Origin: CAJCJE01 sp035948315
GTDB lineage: Bacteria; Actinomycetota; Actinomycetes; Mycobacteriales; Pseudonocardiaceae
Direction of reading: 5' to 3'
Assembly: GCA_035948315.1 (NCBI GenBank)
Contig: DASZJG010000002.1
Coordinates: 62,001-126,000 of the forward strand
DNA: 64,000 nt
The position numbers were made by a program, and so were the translations under genes. A model generated the notes under the pieces. It was given only the letters and a program-made list of their open reading frames with translations, did no database searches and was not told where the DNA came from. Below, piece after piece: positions 18,115 through 26,902 of the stretch. How positions within the stretch are numbered: position 1 is the stretch's first letter; each line of letters opens with the position of its first letter.

Positions 18115-18918
18115 TCAGCCGCTGACATGAGCGATGTTGTCGAGCCAGTGCTGGGCGAGGTCGGTGTCACCGTCGACGGCGATGTTGGTGGCTTCGCGGT
18201 CGGTGAGAGGGAGTCGTCGGGTCAAGGTCAGCAACAGCGATCGTGCCGGGCCGCTCACCGTCACATCGGCCTGCTTGGTTACGGGCTGCCACGTCGCGCC
18301 GTCAGGCCGCCGTTCGACGAACCAGGCGCCCGCGTCGTCCGCGATGTCGGTGGCCAGCCACTGCAGGGTCTGCCCAGTGCCCCGGATGGCGTGGGCGGAC
18401 TCGGACCGCCGCATCTCCCACGTTGGGGAGGTGAGCATCGCGAGGTGGTTGCTGATGAGCGCGGCTGCGATATCGGCGTCGACATCGTCCGGTCGGCCGG
18501 CCGCGTTGGCTGCGTCGAAGCCGTGGATGACCGCCTCGTTGAGCATGCTGGACATCCAGAATCGCGTCCCGGACCGCTCGTCGGCGGCGGCGTTGAACAC
18601 GGCCGCGTCGAGCGCGTCATCGGAGCACGCGCTCGCGACCCGCTGTGCGGATCCCGACAGCCACGCCTGCCACTCGCGGGGGTCGGTGGGGAGTACGGCC
18701 ATCTCCGTCGGCAGCTGGGTGGGGTCGGTGATGCGCCGCTCGATGATCTCCGCGACCCAGTGCTGGCTCTGGCCCACGTGCTCGACCAGGTCAGTGATGG
18801 TCCACCCGGGGGTTGTCGGCACGGCGGCGTCAGGTCCGGCAGCGACGGCTGATTCCGCCAGACGACGGGTGTGGTCGACGATCGCTCGCCGGGCATGGTC
18901 CGCGTTCAGCTCGGTCAT
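18115..18918 (-). CDS. Maleylpyruvate-isomerase-family mycothiol-dependent enzyme
   Basis: 267 residues. The N-terminal DinB/MDMPI metal-binding bundle (PGWTITDLVEHVGQSQHWVAEII, then NEAVIHGFDAANAAG) provides the histidines that hold zinc, and a C-terminal SCP2-like domain follows (VTVSGPARSLLLTLTRR). Family members use mycothiol as the thiol cofactor, for example in maleylpyruvate isomerisation, which fits an actinomycete. The substrate is not known. GGAAGGGCG precedes the ATG. Confidence 0.88.
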   Translation of the reverse strand: MTELNADHARRAIVDHTRRLAESAVAAGPDAAVPTTPGWTITDLVEHVGQSQHWVAEIIERRITDPTQLPTEMAVLPTDPREWQAWLSGSAQRVASACSDDALDAAVFNAAADERSGTRFWMSSMLNEAVIHGFDAANAAGRPDDVDADIAAALISNHLAMLTSPTWEMRRSESAHAIRGTGQTLQWLATDIADDAGAWFVERRPDGATWQPVTKQADVTVSGPARSLLLTLTRRLPLTDREATNIAVDGDTDLAQHWLDNIAHVSG

Positions 18919-19015
18919 TGGATCGCCCTTCCGTAGGTTCGTTGTGCCGGGTATGACTCGGCGTGCCGGTCAGACTCATCGGTGATTGGTGGATCGGCGG
19001 GTCCGGCGAGCTGAA

Positions 19016-19750
19016 TTATGGGGTGGTCAGGAAGGTTTCGAGGAGGGTGTTGAAGGGGGTGCCGGTGTCGGGGACGAGGTGGCCCGCACCGGTGACGGTT
19101 TCGCGGCGGGCAGCGGTTGCTTCGGCGATGGTGTCGCAGATGATCTCGTTGGCTTCGCTGTGGCCTCCGGAGACGACCATGATCGGGAACGACGCGGCGG
19201 CGAGTTCGGACAGCGGGGGTTGGGCTTCGTCGGGTGGGCGGGCGCCGAAGAGTTGGTTGATGCCGCGGAGGAGCACCTCCGGGACCGGCTCGACGACTTC
19301 CTCCTGAACACCGGCGACGCGGAAGAAGCGGCGGAGCGCTTCGGCGGGCCCGACATCGGTCAGTTCGAGGATGGCGCGGACGTCGGCGCCGAACTTGTCG
19401 ACGACCGGGTTGCCCTTGACGACACCGCTGCACGGCGGTTCGACGATGGTGAGGCTGCGGACGTTCTCGGAGCGCCGCGCGGCCGCGTACATGCTGACGA
19501 TGGCGCCGTAGGACAGGCCGACGAGATGCGCGGGCTCGTCGAGCAACTGCTCGGCGATCAGCCCGGCCTCGGGTTCGAAGTCGGTTCGGGCGGCTGGTGA
19601 TCGGCCGTGGCCGGGGCGGTCGGGGGCGAGCACGGTCCAGCGTTCGGTCAGTGGCCGCTGCGCTCGCCATGCCTCGCGGCCGCCGAGCAGCGCGCCGTGC
19701 ACGAACACGATCCGGGGACCGCTGCCCCACCGATGCACATACAGCCGCAT
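19016..19750 (-). CDS. Alpha/beta hydrolase
   Basis: 244 residues. The oxyanion strand HGALLGG, the nucleophile elbow GLSYGA (serine near 93), and the C-terminal GAGHLVPD histidine are present, with FPIMVVSGGHSEANE carrying the likely acid region. No lid or secretion signal indicates a particular substrate. It stands alone, facing away from the AT-hook protein gene. Confidence 0.85.
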   Translation of the reverse strand: MRLYVHRWGSGPRIVFVHGALLGGREAWRAQRPLTERWTVLAPDRPGHGRSPAARTDFEPEAGLIAEQLLDEPAHLVGLSYGAIVSMYAAARRSENVRSLTIVEPPCSGVVKGNPVVDKFGADVRAILELTDVGPAEALRRFFRVAGVQEEVVEPVPEVLLRGINQLFGARPPDEAQPPLSELAAASFPIMVVSGGHSEANEIICDTIAEATAARRETVTGAGHLVPDTGTPFNTLLETFLTTP

Positions 19751-19934
19751 GACCGACGAGTGTGCCGGGCCTTCGTCAACGATGCGTCACGAGTAGGTCG
19801 CTATGATCCCGGCACCGCGAATGCGGCACGGGCGACGGCGCGCCCACTGTGACAGATGTCGAACATGTGTTCTAGCATGTGCGCCAACCCGCTTGGGCCG
19901 CACGAGCGATCGATCCGATCTGACAGGGAGCGTA

Positions 19935-20399
19935 GTGGACACCGCAACGAAGTCGGATTCATTGACCGAGCACGAAAGCACCGATGAAACGCCGGTCGAG
20001 GCCGCAGCGACCCCGACGAACGGCGTGGTGAACGGCGCGGTGAGCGAGGCGAGCACGGACAGCAGCACGGACAGCCCCGACGAGCAGCCCAAGCGCGGCA
20101 GGCCGCGCAAGCAGAGCACCGCGCGCAAGACCCGCACCATCGAGCTGACGCTCACCGTCACCGGCACCGCCGAGGGCGAGTGGCAGGCGGAGCTGGTGCA
20201 CGGCGGCAAGCGTGTCGTGCAGGGTCTTGCCGTGTCGGCGGCTGCGGTGTCGCGGGCGGCGAAGGAGCTGCACCCGGACATCTCCGGAAACATCGACACG
20301 GTGATCACCGCGGCGCGCGAGGCGCACCAGCAGCGCATGGCCGAACTGCAGGCCGAGATGGACAAGGTCAAGCAGGCTCTGGCCGAGCTGGAAGACTGA
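19935..20399 (+). CDS. AT-hook-containing actinobacterial protein (DUF6319-like)
   Basis: 154 residues from GTG 19935, with AGGGAG a few bases upstream; a longer frame to 19803 has no supporting start. The first 50 residues are acidic and disordered, then comes KRGRPRK (53-59), an AT-hook core that contacts the minor groove of AT-rich DNA, followed by a basic linker, a compact domain (TIELTLTVTGTAEGEWQAELV) and a C-terminal coiled coil (MAELQAEMDKVKQALAELE). It looks like a small chromatin-associated or regulatory protein. The DUF assignment is from memory and moderate. A strong terminator follows. Confidence 0.72.
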   Translation: MDTATKSDSLTEHESTDETPVEAAATPTNGVVNGAVSEASTDSSTDSPDEQPKRGRPRKQSTARKTRTIELTLTVTGTAEGEWQAELVHGGKRVVQGLAVSAAAVSRAAKELHPDISGNIDTVITAAREAHQQRMAELQAEMDKVKQALAELED

Positions 20400-20421
20400 A
20401 CCTGACCGCGAGTGTTGCCGG

Positions 20422-20464
20422 GCCGGCCGTTGGCGAGTGATCGCCGGCGGCCGGCTCGTTTTTT
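20422..20464 (+). terminator. Rho-independent terminator after AT-hook gene
   Basis: A 15-base stem with two G-T pairs (20422-20436 with 20441-20455), a four-base loop and TTTTTT at 20459-20464. This is the most classical intrinsic terminator in the window. Confidence 0.88.
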
Positions 20465-20532
20465 GTGCAGGAATCCTCGCGTATCGACGTGGCCGCGCAG
20501 CCGCGCCGAATGGGTCGTGGCACGATGGCCCG

Positions 20533-21033
20533 GTGACCAGCTCCCAACCTCCTGGCGGCGGCAGCCACAGCAGTGGCGGGTCGGCCCCTGTCGCGTCCAT
20601 TCCGCTGACCGAGGACCGACTGGCCGACAACGCTCGTGACCAGTCGATCGGCTCGCTGGTCAAGGATGCGACGGCGCAGCTGTCCACACTGCTGCGCGCC
20701 GAGATCGAGCTGGCCAGAATCGAGATCGCCAGGGAGGTCAAGAAGGGCCTGACCGGCAGTGTGTTGTTCCTGGTCGCGTTGACCCTGGTGCTGCTGGCGC
20801 TGCCGTTCTTGCTGACCGCGGGCGCGCTGGGCATCGACAAGGCGTTCGGGTCCTGGGCGCAGCTGTGGTTCGGCTTCCTGGTGATCTTCGGGTTGATGCT
20901 GGTGGGCGCCGGACTGCTGGCGTACCTGGGCTTCCGCCGGTTCCGGCGGATCAGGGCGCCGCAGCAGACGATCGACACGGTCAGGGGCACGGCGGCCGCG
21001 CTTCGGCGTCGTGGTGACGCCGACGAGAGCTGA
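20533..21033 (+). CDS. Holin-X family (DUF1469) membrane protein
   Basis: 166 residues from GTG 20533, six bases after CACGAT, a -10-like element, with no ribosome binding site. A cytoplasmic amphipathic helix (LVKDATAQLSTLLRAEIELARIEIAREVK) precedes two membrane segments (VLFLVALTLVLLALPFLL and LWFGFLVIFGLMLVGAGLLA). The position between acs and the EphE-like gene matches M. tuberculosis Rv3669. The Holin-X name reflects fold similarity, not proven lysis activity; the protein may act at the membrane with the neighbouring protease MarP. Confidence 0.85.
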   Translation: MTSSQPPGGGSHSSGGSAPVASIPLTEDRLADNARDQSIGSLVKDATAQLSTLLRAEIELARIEIAREVKKGLTGSVLFLVALTLVLLALPFLLTAGALGIDKAFGSWAQLWFGFLVIFGLMLVGAGLLAYLGFRRFRRIRAPQQTIDTVRGTAAALRRRGDADES

Positions 21034-22003
21034 GGGCGCCGCCATTCCGAGCAGCATCTCGGTGTCGCCGGCTCCGGATCCGTCGACCGTGCGCATCCCG
21101 GGGCCATGGACGCACCGGGATGTGTCGGCCAACGGCATCCGGCTGCACGTCGCCGAGTTGGGCAGCGGCCCGCTGGTCCTGTTGCTGCACGGCTTTCCCG
21201 AGTTCTGGTGGACGTGGCGCGCGCAGCTGACCGCGTTGAGCGCGGCCGGTTTTCGCGCGGTCGCGGTGGATCTGCGCGGGTACGGCGACTCGGACAAGCC
21301 GCCGCGCGGCTATGACGGTTGGACGCTGGCCGGTGACGTGGCCGGGTTGATCAAGGCACTCGGCGAGCGGCACGCGCACCTGGTCGGGCACGCCTGGGGC
21401 GGGCTGATCGGCTGGACCGTGACTGCCATGCATCCTCGGCTGGTTCGCTCGTTCACCGCGGTCGCGGCGCCGCATCCACTGGCGTTGCGGCGGGAGGTGC
21501 GGCGCAGCGCGTTTCGCCGGTCGGACAGTCAGGCGCGCGCGTTCGGCCAGATCTTCGAGGCGCAGCTTCCGTTGTTCCCGGAACGGACGCTGGTCGCGAA
21601 CGACGCGGAGGCGGTGGAGAAACTGCTCCGCCGACTCTCTGGTCCACAGTGGACCGAGCAGGAATCGTTCGCGGAGACGGTCGCCATGGACCGGGCGGCG
21701 ATGCTGGTGCCGGGGGTGGCGCACAGCGCGCTGGAGTACTTTCGGTGGGCGGTGCGCTCGCAGTTGCGCGGCGACGGCAGGCGTTTCGCCGAAGCCGTCG
21801 GCGATCCGGTGACCGTGCCGGTGTTGCAGGCGCACGGTTCGCTCGACCCGTACCTGTTGGAGTCGACCGCGTTGGCGTCCTGGCCGTGGCTGGGACCTCG
21901 GCCGGTCTACCAGCGGTTCGACAAGGTCGGGCACTTCCCGCACCAGGAGGACCCGGCGCTGTTCAACGAGGCGCTGATCCGCTTCCTACGCGAGCGCGGC
22001 TAA
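21011..22003 (+). CDS. EphE-like alpha/beta hydrolase without the epoxide-hydrolase nucleophile
   Basis: 330 residues, overlapping the previous gene by 23 bases; GTG 21014 is an equally possible start. The HGFPEFWW and DLRGYGDSDKP motifs are classical epoxide hydrolase, and position matches Rv3670 (EphE). The nucleophile elbow, normally GHDWGG, reads GHAWGG with alanine at residue 128 (codon GCC at 21392-21394), so the ester-forming aspartate is missing. KVGHFPHQED keeps the histidine. It may be inactive as an epoxide hydrolase or use other chemistry. The stop overlaps by four bases the convergent marP stop. Confidence 0.85.
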   Translation: MVTPTRAEGAAIPSSISVSPAPDPSTVRIPGPWTHRDVSANGIRLHVAELGSGPLVLLLHGFPEFWWTWRAQLTALSAAGFRAVAVDLRGYGDSDKPPRGYDGWTLAGDVAGLIKALGERHAHLVGHAWGGLIGWTVTAMHPRLVRSFTAVAAPHPLALRREVRRSAFRRSDSQARAFGQIFEAQLPLFPERTLVANDAEAVEKLLRRLSGPQWTEQESFAETVAMDRAAMLVPGVAHSALEYFRWAVRSQLRGDGRRFAEAVGDPVTVPVLQAHGSLDPYLLESTALASWPWLGPRPVYQRFDKVGHFPHQEDPALFNEALIRFLRERG

Positions 22004-23184
22004 CTGGCGCACTGGTCGGTGGAGACCGGCACGGTCAGCGAGTTGACGTCCGGCAGCTTGTCCTCGACCTGGCGGGCGGTCAGCGCGAAGCCGGTTTCCG
22101 AGTCGTCGACGGCCGCGCCGAACACGACGCCGATCACGTTGCCGTTGGGTTCGATCAGCGGACCGCCCGAGTTGCCGCTGCGCACCTGCGCGTAGATCTC
22201 GTACACGTCGCGGTGCACGGTCTGGTCGTCGTAGATGTTCGGGCCGGGCAGGTTGATCTCGTCGCGGATCCGCGCGGCCGACGCGGTGTACGGGCCGTCG
22301 AGCGGGTAGCCGAGCACGATCGAGTCCTGGCCCTGCGCGGCCGGGTTCGGGTCCATCGGCAGCGGCGGTGCGGTCAGTTCGGGTACGTCGAGCACGGCGA
22401 TGTCGGTGTCGTAGTCGTAGTAGACGACCTTGGCCTGGAGCGCACCCGCGCCGACGACCACCTTGACGTCGTCAGTGCCGGCGACCACGTGCGCGTTGGT
22501 GAGCACGCGGTGCGCGGCGATGACGAAGCCGCTGCCCTCCAGTGCGCGTGAGCACTGCGGCGCCTGCGCCTTGATCTTCACCACGCTCGGCCGGACCTGC
22601 TCGACGATCGAGCTGCTCTGTAGCGCGGTGTTGGGCGGCGAGACGTCGTTGGCCGGGGTCTGGGTGAACGGGTTGACGACGACCGGCAGGCCGGGCACGT
22701 CGAAGAGGTTGCGCAGGCCGATCGGCAGCTTCTGGATGGACGTCGGCATCACCGCGTTGACCGCGCTGAGCACCCGGGACTGGCTGATCGCCGATTCGAG
22801 GCCGGGCAGGCCGTTGAACACGGTCAGCGGCACCGCGATCATCCACGCGACCACGAACACGACCAGGCCCTGCACGATCGAGCCGAACGCGTTGTCCACG
22901 CCGGCCAGCCGGGGGTTGCGGATGCGCCGCTTGATCGTCCGGCCGAGCCAGACGCCGAACGCCTCACCGAGGACGATCAGCAGGATCAGGATGATCGCGG
23001 TGAACACGAACTTCGTGACCGGGCTGGCGAAGTTCGCGACCAGCAGCGGAATGACCTTCTCGCCGACGATCAGGCCGACGAGCATGCACAGCACGGCGGG
23101 GACGGCGACGACCGCGCCCTGTCGGGCTCCCGCTACGGCCGCCAGGACAGCCGCGAGCAGAACGATCAGGTCGACCCAGTTCAC
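22000..23184 (-). CDS. marP: Membrane-anchored periplasmic serine protease MarP
   Basis: 394 residues from GTG 23184, with GGAGG nine bases upstream. Four N-terminal membrane helices carry a periplasmic trypsin-like domain with H in LTNAHVVAG, D in YDYDTDIAVLDV and S in RSGNSGGPL. Cysteines at APQCSRAL and the extreme C-terminus (STDQCAS) match the regulatory disulfide of mycobacterial MarP. In M. tuberculosis MarP (Rv3671c) is needed for acid resistance and processes a peptidoglycan hydrolase. It is the last gene of the nth, thioredoxin-like, NUDIX, marP operon. Confidence 0.94.
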   Translation of the reverse strand: MNWVDLIVLLAAVLAAVAGARQGAVVAVPAVLCMLVGLIVGEKVIPLLVANFASPVTKFVFTAIILILLIVLGEAFGVWLGRTIKRRIRNPRLAGVDNAFGSIVQGLVVFVVAWMIAVPLTVFNGLPGLESAISQSRVLSAVNAVMPTSIQKLPIGLRNLFDVPGLPVVVNPFTQTPANDVSPPNTALQSSSIVEQVRPSVVKIKAQAPQCSRALEGSGFVIAAHRVLTNAHVVAGTDDVKVVVGAGALQAKVVYYDYDTDIAVLDVPELTAPPLPMDPNPAAQGQDSIVLGYPLDGPYTASAARIRDEINLPGPNIYDDQTVHRDVYEIYAQVRSGNSGGPLIEPNGNVIGVVFGAAVDDSETGFALTARQVEDKLPDVNSLTVPVSTDQCAS

Positions 23185-23188
23185 GCCT

Positions 23189-23965
23189 TCATACCTCCGC
23201 GATTGCCGGCGGCACGTTACCGTCGGCCGCCCCGGGCTCCGCATCGGGCCCGTCGGCGTCACCCGACCTGGTACCCATTTCGCGGCACATCTGCCACGCG
23301 ACGTCCAGATCTGTGATGTTCGTAGCGTCCCACGGCCGGTCCCAGCCGCCGATGGACAGCAGCACGGTGAGCAGGCCGGCCGTGAAACCCCAGATCAGCA
23401 TGCCGGGCGCGAGGTATGCCGGGGATATGTAACCGGAGGGATGGCGGACCTGCAGCCGGTTCACCGGGTCGACGAGGTGTGCGATCGGCACCCTGGCCAC
23501 GGCGGCGGTCTCGCCCTGGTCGACGGCGCGCACCGGGGAGGGCTCGTCCCAGTAGGCGAGCACGGGGGTGACGTCGAAGCGGGAGACCGGCACGTAAGCC
23601 TTGGGCAGCAGCACGAGCGGGCGGACGCCGGCCGGGTCGAGGCCGACCTCCTCCCGCGCCTCACGCAGCGCGGTGCCGACCGGGCCGCCGTCCTCGGGTT
23701 CGGCGCCGCCGCCGGGGAAGGCGACCTGTCCGGGGTGGGAGCCGAGGTCCTCGGCGCGGCGCAGCAGCAGCACGTCCGGGCCGGCGCCGTCGGTACCGAA
23801 CAGCATCAGCACGGCGGCCTGGCGGGCGTCGGTGGTGTCGAAGGTCCCGAAGCGGCGGAAGACCGCCGGGTCGAGATCGGCGGTCGCGGCGACCAGGCCG
23901 GACATCCAGTCGGGCAGGTCGGCGGTGTTCGCGTCGGGCAGCGGACCGTGATCGCTGATCGTCAC
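23189..23965 (-). CDS. CoA-pyrophosphatase-type NUDIX hydrolase
   Basis: 258 residues from the GTG that overlaps the stop of the thioredoxin-like gene. The UPF0035 hallmark of CoA diphosphatases, LLLRRAEDLGSHPGQVAFPGGG, runs straight into a NUDIX box (ALREAREEVGLD). The front part of the box is variant, with glycine where the first conserved glutamate usually lies. Family members split CoA or its derivatives into 4'-phosphopantetheine and 3',5'-ADP. It corresponds to Rv3672c and lies four bases upstream of marP. Confidence 0.88.
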   Translation of the reverse strand: MTISDHGPLPDANTADLPDWMSGLVAATADLDPAVFRRFGTFDTTDARQAAVLMLFGTDGAGPDVLLLRRAEDLGSHPGQVAFPGGGAEPEDGGPVGTALREAREEVGLDPAGVRPLVLLPKAYVPVSRFDVTPVLAYWDEPSPVRAVDQGETAAVARVPIAHLVDPVNRLQVRHPSGYISPAYLAPGMLIWGFTAGLLTVLLSIGGWDRPWDATNITDLDVAWQMCREMGTRSGDADGPDAEPGAADGNVPPAIAEV

Positions 23966-24606
23966 TGCCCTCCTTCGGTCTGGCTCACCGCCGCGCGCAC
24001 CTGGTCGACGGTGCTGAACGTGCGCAGCGAGTCGATCAGGGTGGCCGTGCCGTCCGGCCGGACGAGGTAGGAGGCGGGCAGGCCGATCGGAAGCTTGAGC
24101 GCCTTGCTCACCGCGCCGCTCGCGTCGACCACGGTGGGCAGGTGGACGTGCAGGTCGGCGAGGGTTTGCAGGCCGTTGGCCGCCGGGCTCTGCACCAGCA
24201 GCGTGACGACGCGGACCGCGCCCTGGGTGGCCGCGTAGGACTCGAGCACGGGCAGTTCGGTCTGGCACGCCTCGCACCAGAACGCCCAGACGTTGACCAG
24301 CGTCGGCGCGGCCGGGTCGAGCACGCTGCCGAGGTCGACGGTGGCGCCGCTGGCCGCGCAGGTCACGGTCGCCCTGGTCAACGCGGTGAGCGCGGCGGCG
24401 GGTGTGGTCGGGCAGGGGCGGAGCGCGGCCTGGGCGCGGGCCGCGGCGAGGTTCGGGGTCGGGACGGAGATGGTGGGGGTGGCCGCGGCCGACGGGGCGC
24501 CGCCGCCGCGCGGCCAGACGGCGACGATCACGGCGACGGCCAGCACGATCGCGAGGGTCAGCCAGCGGGCGCGGGGACCGAGTCCCGGCCGGTCGGGTGA
24601 GGTCAT
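23962..24606 (-). CDS. TlpA/ResA-like membrane-anchored thioredoxin-fold protein
   Basis: 214 residues. One N-terminal membrane helix (WLTLAIVLAVAVIVAVW) precedes an extracytoplasmic thioredoxin domain with active site WAFWCEACQTEL and the cis-proline segment LPIGLPASYLVRPDG. A second cysteine pair (LRPCPTT and VTCAAS) lies before the domain. Such proteins reduce or isomerise disulfides outside the membrane; the neighbour MarP has a regulatory disulfide and is a plausible client, which is inference. It corresponds to Rv3673c and overlaps nth by ATGA. Confidence 0.9.
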   Translation of the reverse strand: MTSPDRPGLGPRARWLTLAIVLAVAVIVAVWPRGGGAPSAAATPTISVPTPNLAAARAQAALRPCPTTPAAALTALTRATVTCAASGATVDLGSVLDPAAPTLVNVWAFWCEACQTELPVLESYAATQGAVRVVTLLVQSPAANGLQTLADLHVHLPTVVDASGAVSKALKLPIGLPASYLVRPDGTATLIDSLRTFSTVDQVRAAVSQTEGGQ

Positions 24607-25436
24607 CCGGTCGCCTTTTTCCGAGTGGACGGCTTTGCGGCGGCGGGCGTGGTTTTAGGTGGTTTGGGCAGGCCCTTGCTCCGGGCGAGCGCGATCAGGT
24701 GCTCGGCCTCGATGCCCTTGACCAGCGGCGCGGCCACCCCGGGCTCGATCGGGCCGGCACCGAAGGACGGGCAGTCCTTGGCGAGCGGGCAGGCGCCGCA
24801 GGCGGGCTTGCGGGCGTGGCAGACCCGGCGACCGTGAAAGATCACCCGGTGCGAGAGCACGGTCCACTCCTTGCGCGGGACCAGCGCGCCGATCGCGTGC
24901 TCGACCTTGACCGGGTCCTCCTCCTCGGTCCAGCCCCAGCGCCGCACCAACCGCCCGAAGTGCGTGTCCACGGTGATACCGGGCACCCCGAACGCGTCGC
25001 CGAGCACGACGTTCGCGGTCTTGCGCCCGACGCCGGGCAGGGTGACCAGGTCCTCCAGGTTGCCGGGCACCTCGCCGTCGAAGCGCTCGACGAGCGCGGT
25101 GCCCAGGCCCATCACGGAGTTGGCCTTGTTCCGGTAGAAACCGGTCGCCCGGATCAGTTCCTCCAGTTCCGTCCGGTTCGCGCCGGCATAGTCGGCGGCG
25201 GTCTTGTACCGGGCGAACAGGGTGGGGGTGGTCAGGTTGACCCGTACGTCCGTGGTCTGCGCGGACAGCACGACCGCGACCAGCAGTTCGAGCGGAGTGG
25301 TGAAGTCGAGTTCGCAGTGCGCGTCCGGGTAGCTCTCGGCGAGCGCGCGGGTGATCCGCCGGACCCGGCGGGTCAGGGCGAGCGGAGTCTCGGCTGAGGT
25401 GGTGCTGGTGGTTTTCGCAGCGGTGGCGGACGGCAC
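24603..25436 (-). CDS. nth: Endonuclease III
   Basis: 277 residues, longer than E. coli Nth because of a flexible N-terminus and a basic C-terminal tail (KPPKTTPAAAKPSTRKK). The helix-hairpin-helix LPGVGRKTANVV carries the catalytic lysine, VDTHFGRLVRR carries the catalytic aspartate, and the [4Fe-4S] loop CHARKPACGACPLAKDC has the normal C-X6-C-X2-C-X5-C spacing. It removes oxidised pyrimidines in base excision repair. GTG 25436 is preceded by TACGCT and six bases, so the operon probably starts leaderless here. Confidence 0.96.
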   Translation of the reverse strand: MPSATAAKTTSTTSAETPLALTRRVRRITRALAESYPDAHCELDFTTPLELLVAVVLSAQTTDVRVNLTTPTLFARYKTAADYAGANRTELEELIRATGFYRNKANSVMGLGTALVERFDGEVPGNLEDLVTLPGVGRKTANVVLGDAFGVPGITVDTHFGRLVRRWGWTEEEDPVKVEHAIGALVPRKEWTVLSHRVIFHGRRVCHARKPACGACPLAKDCPSFGAGPIEPGVAAPLVKGIEAEHLIALARSKGLPKPPKTTPAAAKPSTRKKATG

Positions 25437-25442
25437 TCATCC

Positions 25443-25448
25443 AGCGTA
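25443..25448 (-). promoter_or_regulatory. -10 element of a leaderless promoter (nth-marP operon)
   Basis: TACGCT on the minus strand, six bases, then the GTG of nth at 25436. The four-gene operon has no other obvious promoter, since its genes overlap or abut. Confidence 0.5.
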
Positions 25449-25527
25449 CGGGCGAGGACCGACGGGAGACGCTCCGGCGTGACCCGATCGAGCGGGGCGC
25501 ACGGGGGTAGGGGAGAATCGAGCCACC

Positions 25528-25785
25528 ATGAGCTACTGGTTCATCGTCATCATCCCGCTCGTGATCATGCTGTTCGCGCTGTTCATGGAGCGGGTCGAGG
25601 CGCGTCTGAAGAACCTGGCCATCCGGGAGACCGAGGTCGAGGAGTTCCTCGAGCAGGCTCGTCCGGATGAGGTGCAGGCGCTCTACGGGCACGGCATCGG
25701 CAGGGCGCTGGAGCTGTTCCGGCTGCGTCGGCTCGGCGGGCGCGCCAGCCGCACCCGGCCAAGAAGGCCGCGGGCTCGCGACTGA
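25528..25785 (+). CDS. Small membrane protein, Rv3675-like
   Basis: 85 residues. One N-terminal membrane helix (YWFIVIIPLVIMLFALFM) is followed by an amphipathic charged helix (ERVEARLKNLAIRETEVEEFLEQA) and a very basic C-terminus (RASRTRPRRPRARD). Position between nth and crp, with the same orientation as crp, matches M. tuberculosis Rv3675. Function unknown; it may scaffold at the inner membrane. Confidence 0.78.
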   Translation: MSYWFIVIIPLVIMLFALFMERVEARLKNLAIRETEVEEFLEQARPDEVQALYGHGIGRALELFRLRRLGGRASRTRPRRPRARD

Positions 25786-25989
25786 TTCGGGCCTCGCGAC
25801 AGCGCGCGAACTCGACAACCAGGCTAGATTGCGACCACGGACGGTCGCCTTTCCGGCGTTTCGGCCGGCAGGCAAGCGCAGATGAGACGTGTCAGGCTCT
25901 AAACTGCACGCAAAGATCGGCCGCGAGCCCTGATCGCGGCCGGTGGCGGCGGCCTGCCAGGTCGCCGTTTGTCGACAGGAGGGACGGAC

Positions 25990-26664
25990 GTGGAGGAGAC
26001 GCTGGCCCGCGCGGGCATCTTCCAGGGAGTGGAGCCTGCCGCGGCCGAAGCGCTGGCCCAGTCCTTGACAGCGGTTGATTTTCCCCGTGGTCATGTGATC
26101 TTCGCCGAGGGCGAACCTGGTGACCGGCTCTACATCATCCAGTCCGGCAAGGTGAAGCTCGGCCGCAAGTCTCCGGACGGCCGGGAGAATCTGCTGTGGA
26201 TCGCCGGTCCCTCGGACATGTTCGGCGAGTTGTCGATCTTCGACCCCGGTCCGCGCACCTCGACCGCGACGACCGTGACGGACGTGCGCGCGGTCAGCAT
26301 GGATCGGCCCGCGCTGCGTGAGTGGATCACCAAGCGACCGGAGATCGCTGAGCAGCTGCTCCGTGCGGTCGCCCGCAGGCTGCGCAGGACGAACAACATG
26401 CTCTCCGAGCAGATCTTCACCGACGTGCCCGGCCGGGTGGCGAGGGCGCTGCTGCAGTTCGCGCAACGCTTCGGCAGCCAGGAGGCCGGTCTGCTGCGGG
26501 TCACGCACGACCTGACGCAGGAGGAGATCGCCCAGCTGGTCGGTGCCTCCCGGGAGACCGTGAACAAGGCGCTCGCCGACTTCGCGCACCGCGGTTGGCT
26601 GCGGCTGGAGGGCAAGAGCGTGCTGATTCTCGACCCGGAGCGGTTGGCGCGACGCGCCCGCTGA
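25990..26664 (+). CDS. crp: CRP/FNR family cAMP-type regulator
   Basis: 224 residues, the same length as M. tuberculosis Crp (Rv3676). AGGAGGG at 25977-25983 fixes the GTG at 25990; a TTG seven codons earlier overlaps that site and is rejected. The cyclic-nucleotide domain contains GELSIFDPGPRTSTATTVTD, where the arginine and following residues bind the cAMP phosphate, and the C-terminal winged helix is LTQEEIAQLVGASRETVNKAL. It is a global regulator of carbon use and membrane functions and could control acs/satP in this window, which is inference. A strong terminator follows. Confidence 0.96.
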   Translation: MEETLARAGIFQGVEPAAAEALAQSLTAVDFPRGHVIFAEGEPGDRLYIIQSGKVKLGRKSPDGRENLLWIAGPSDMFGELSIFDPGPRTSTATTVTDVRAVSMDRPALREWITKRPEIAEQLLRAVARRLRRTNNMLSEQIFTDVPGRVARALLQFAQRFGSQEAGLLRVTHDLTQEEIAQLVGASRETVNKALADFAHRGWLRLEGKSVLILDPERLARRAR

Positions 26665-26682
26665 TGCGGTAGGGAATTCACA

Positions 26683-26723
26683 AGCAAGGGCCGGGAGTGA
26701 GTGTGGCACTCCCGGCCCTTGCT
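26683..26723 (+). terminator. Hairpin terminator after crp
   Basis: A perfect 17-base stem (26683-26699 with 26707-26723) with a seven-base loop. No T tract follows on the plus strand. Confidence 0.8.
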
Positions 26724-26902
26724 ATGTGCGCGGATCAATCCCCGAACTCCGCGCCGGACACCTCCGAGGCTGGGCCCCGAACCCGTTACCCGGAGGAAGT
26801 CTGTTTCGGACCCGACCGGTGTTCCCGGTTGGACCGAGTTTCATTCGCTTTTCTTCGAACACATTCGTGTCGTGTCCGATGTGGTCACACTGTGAAAGTG
26901 TT

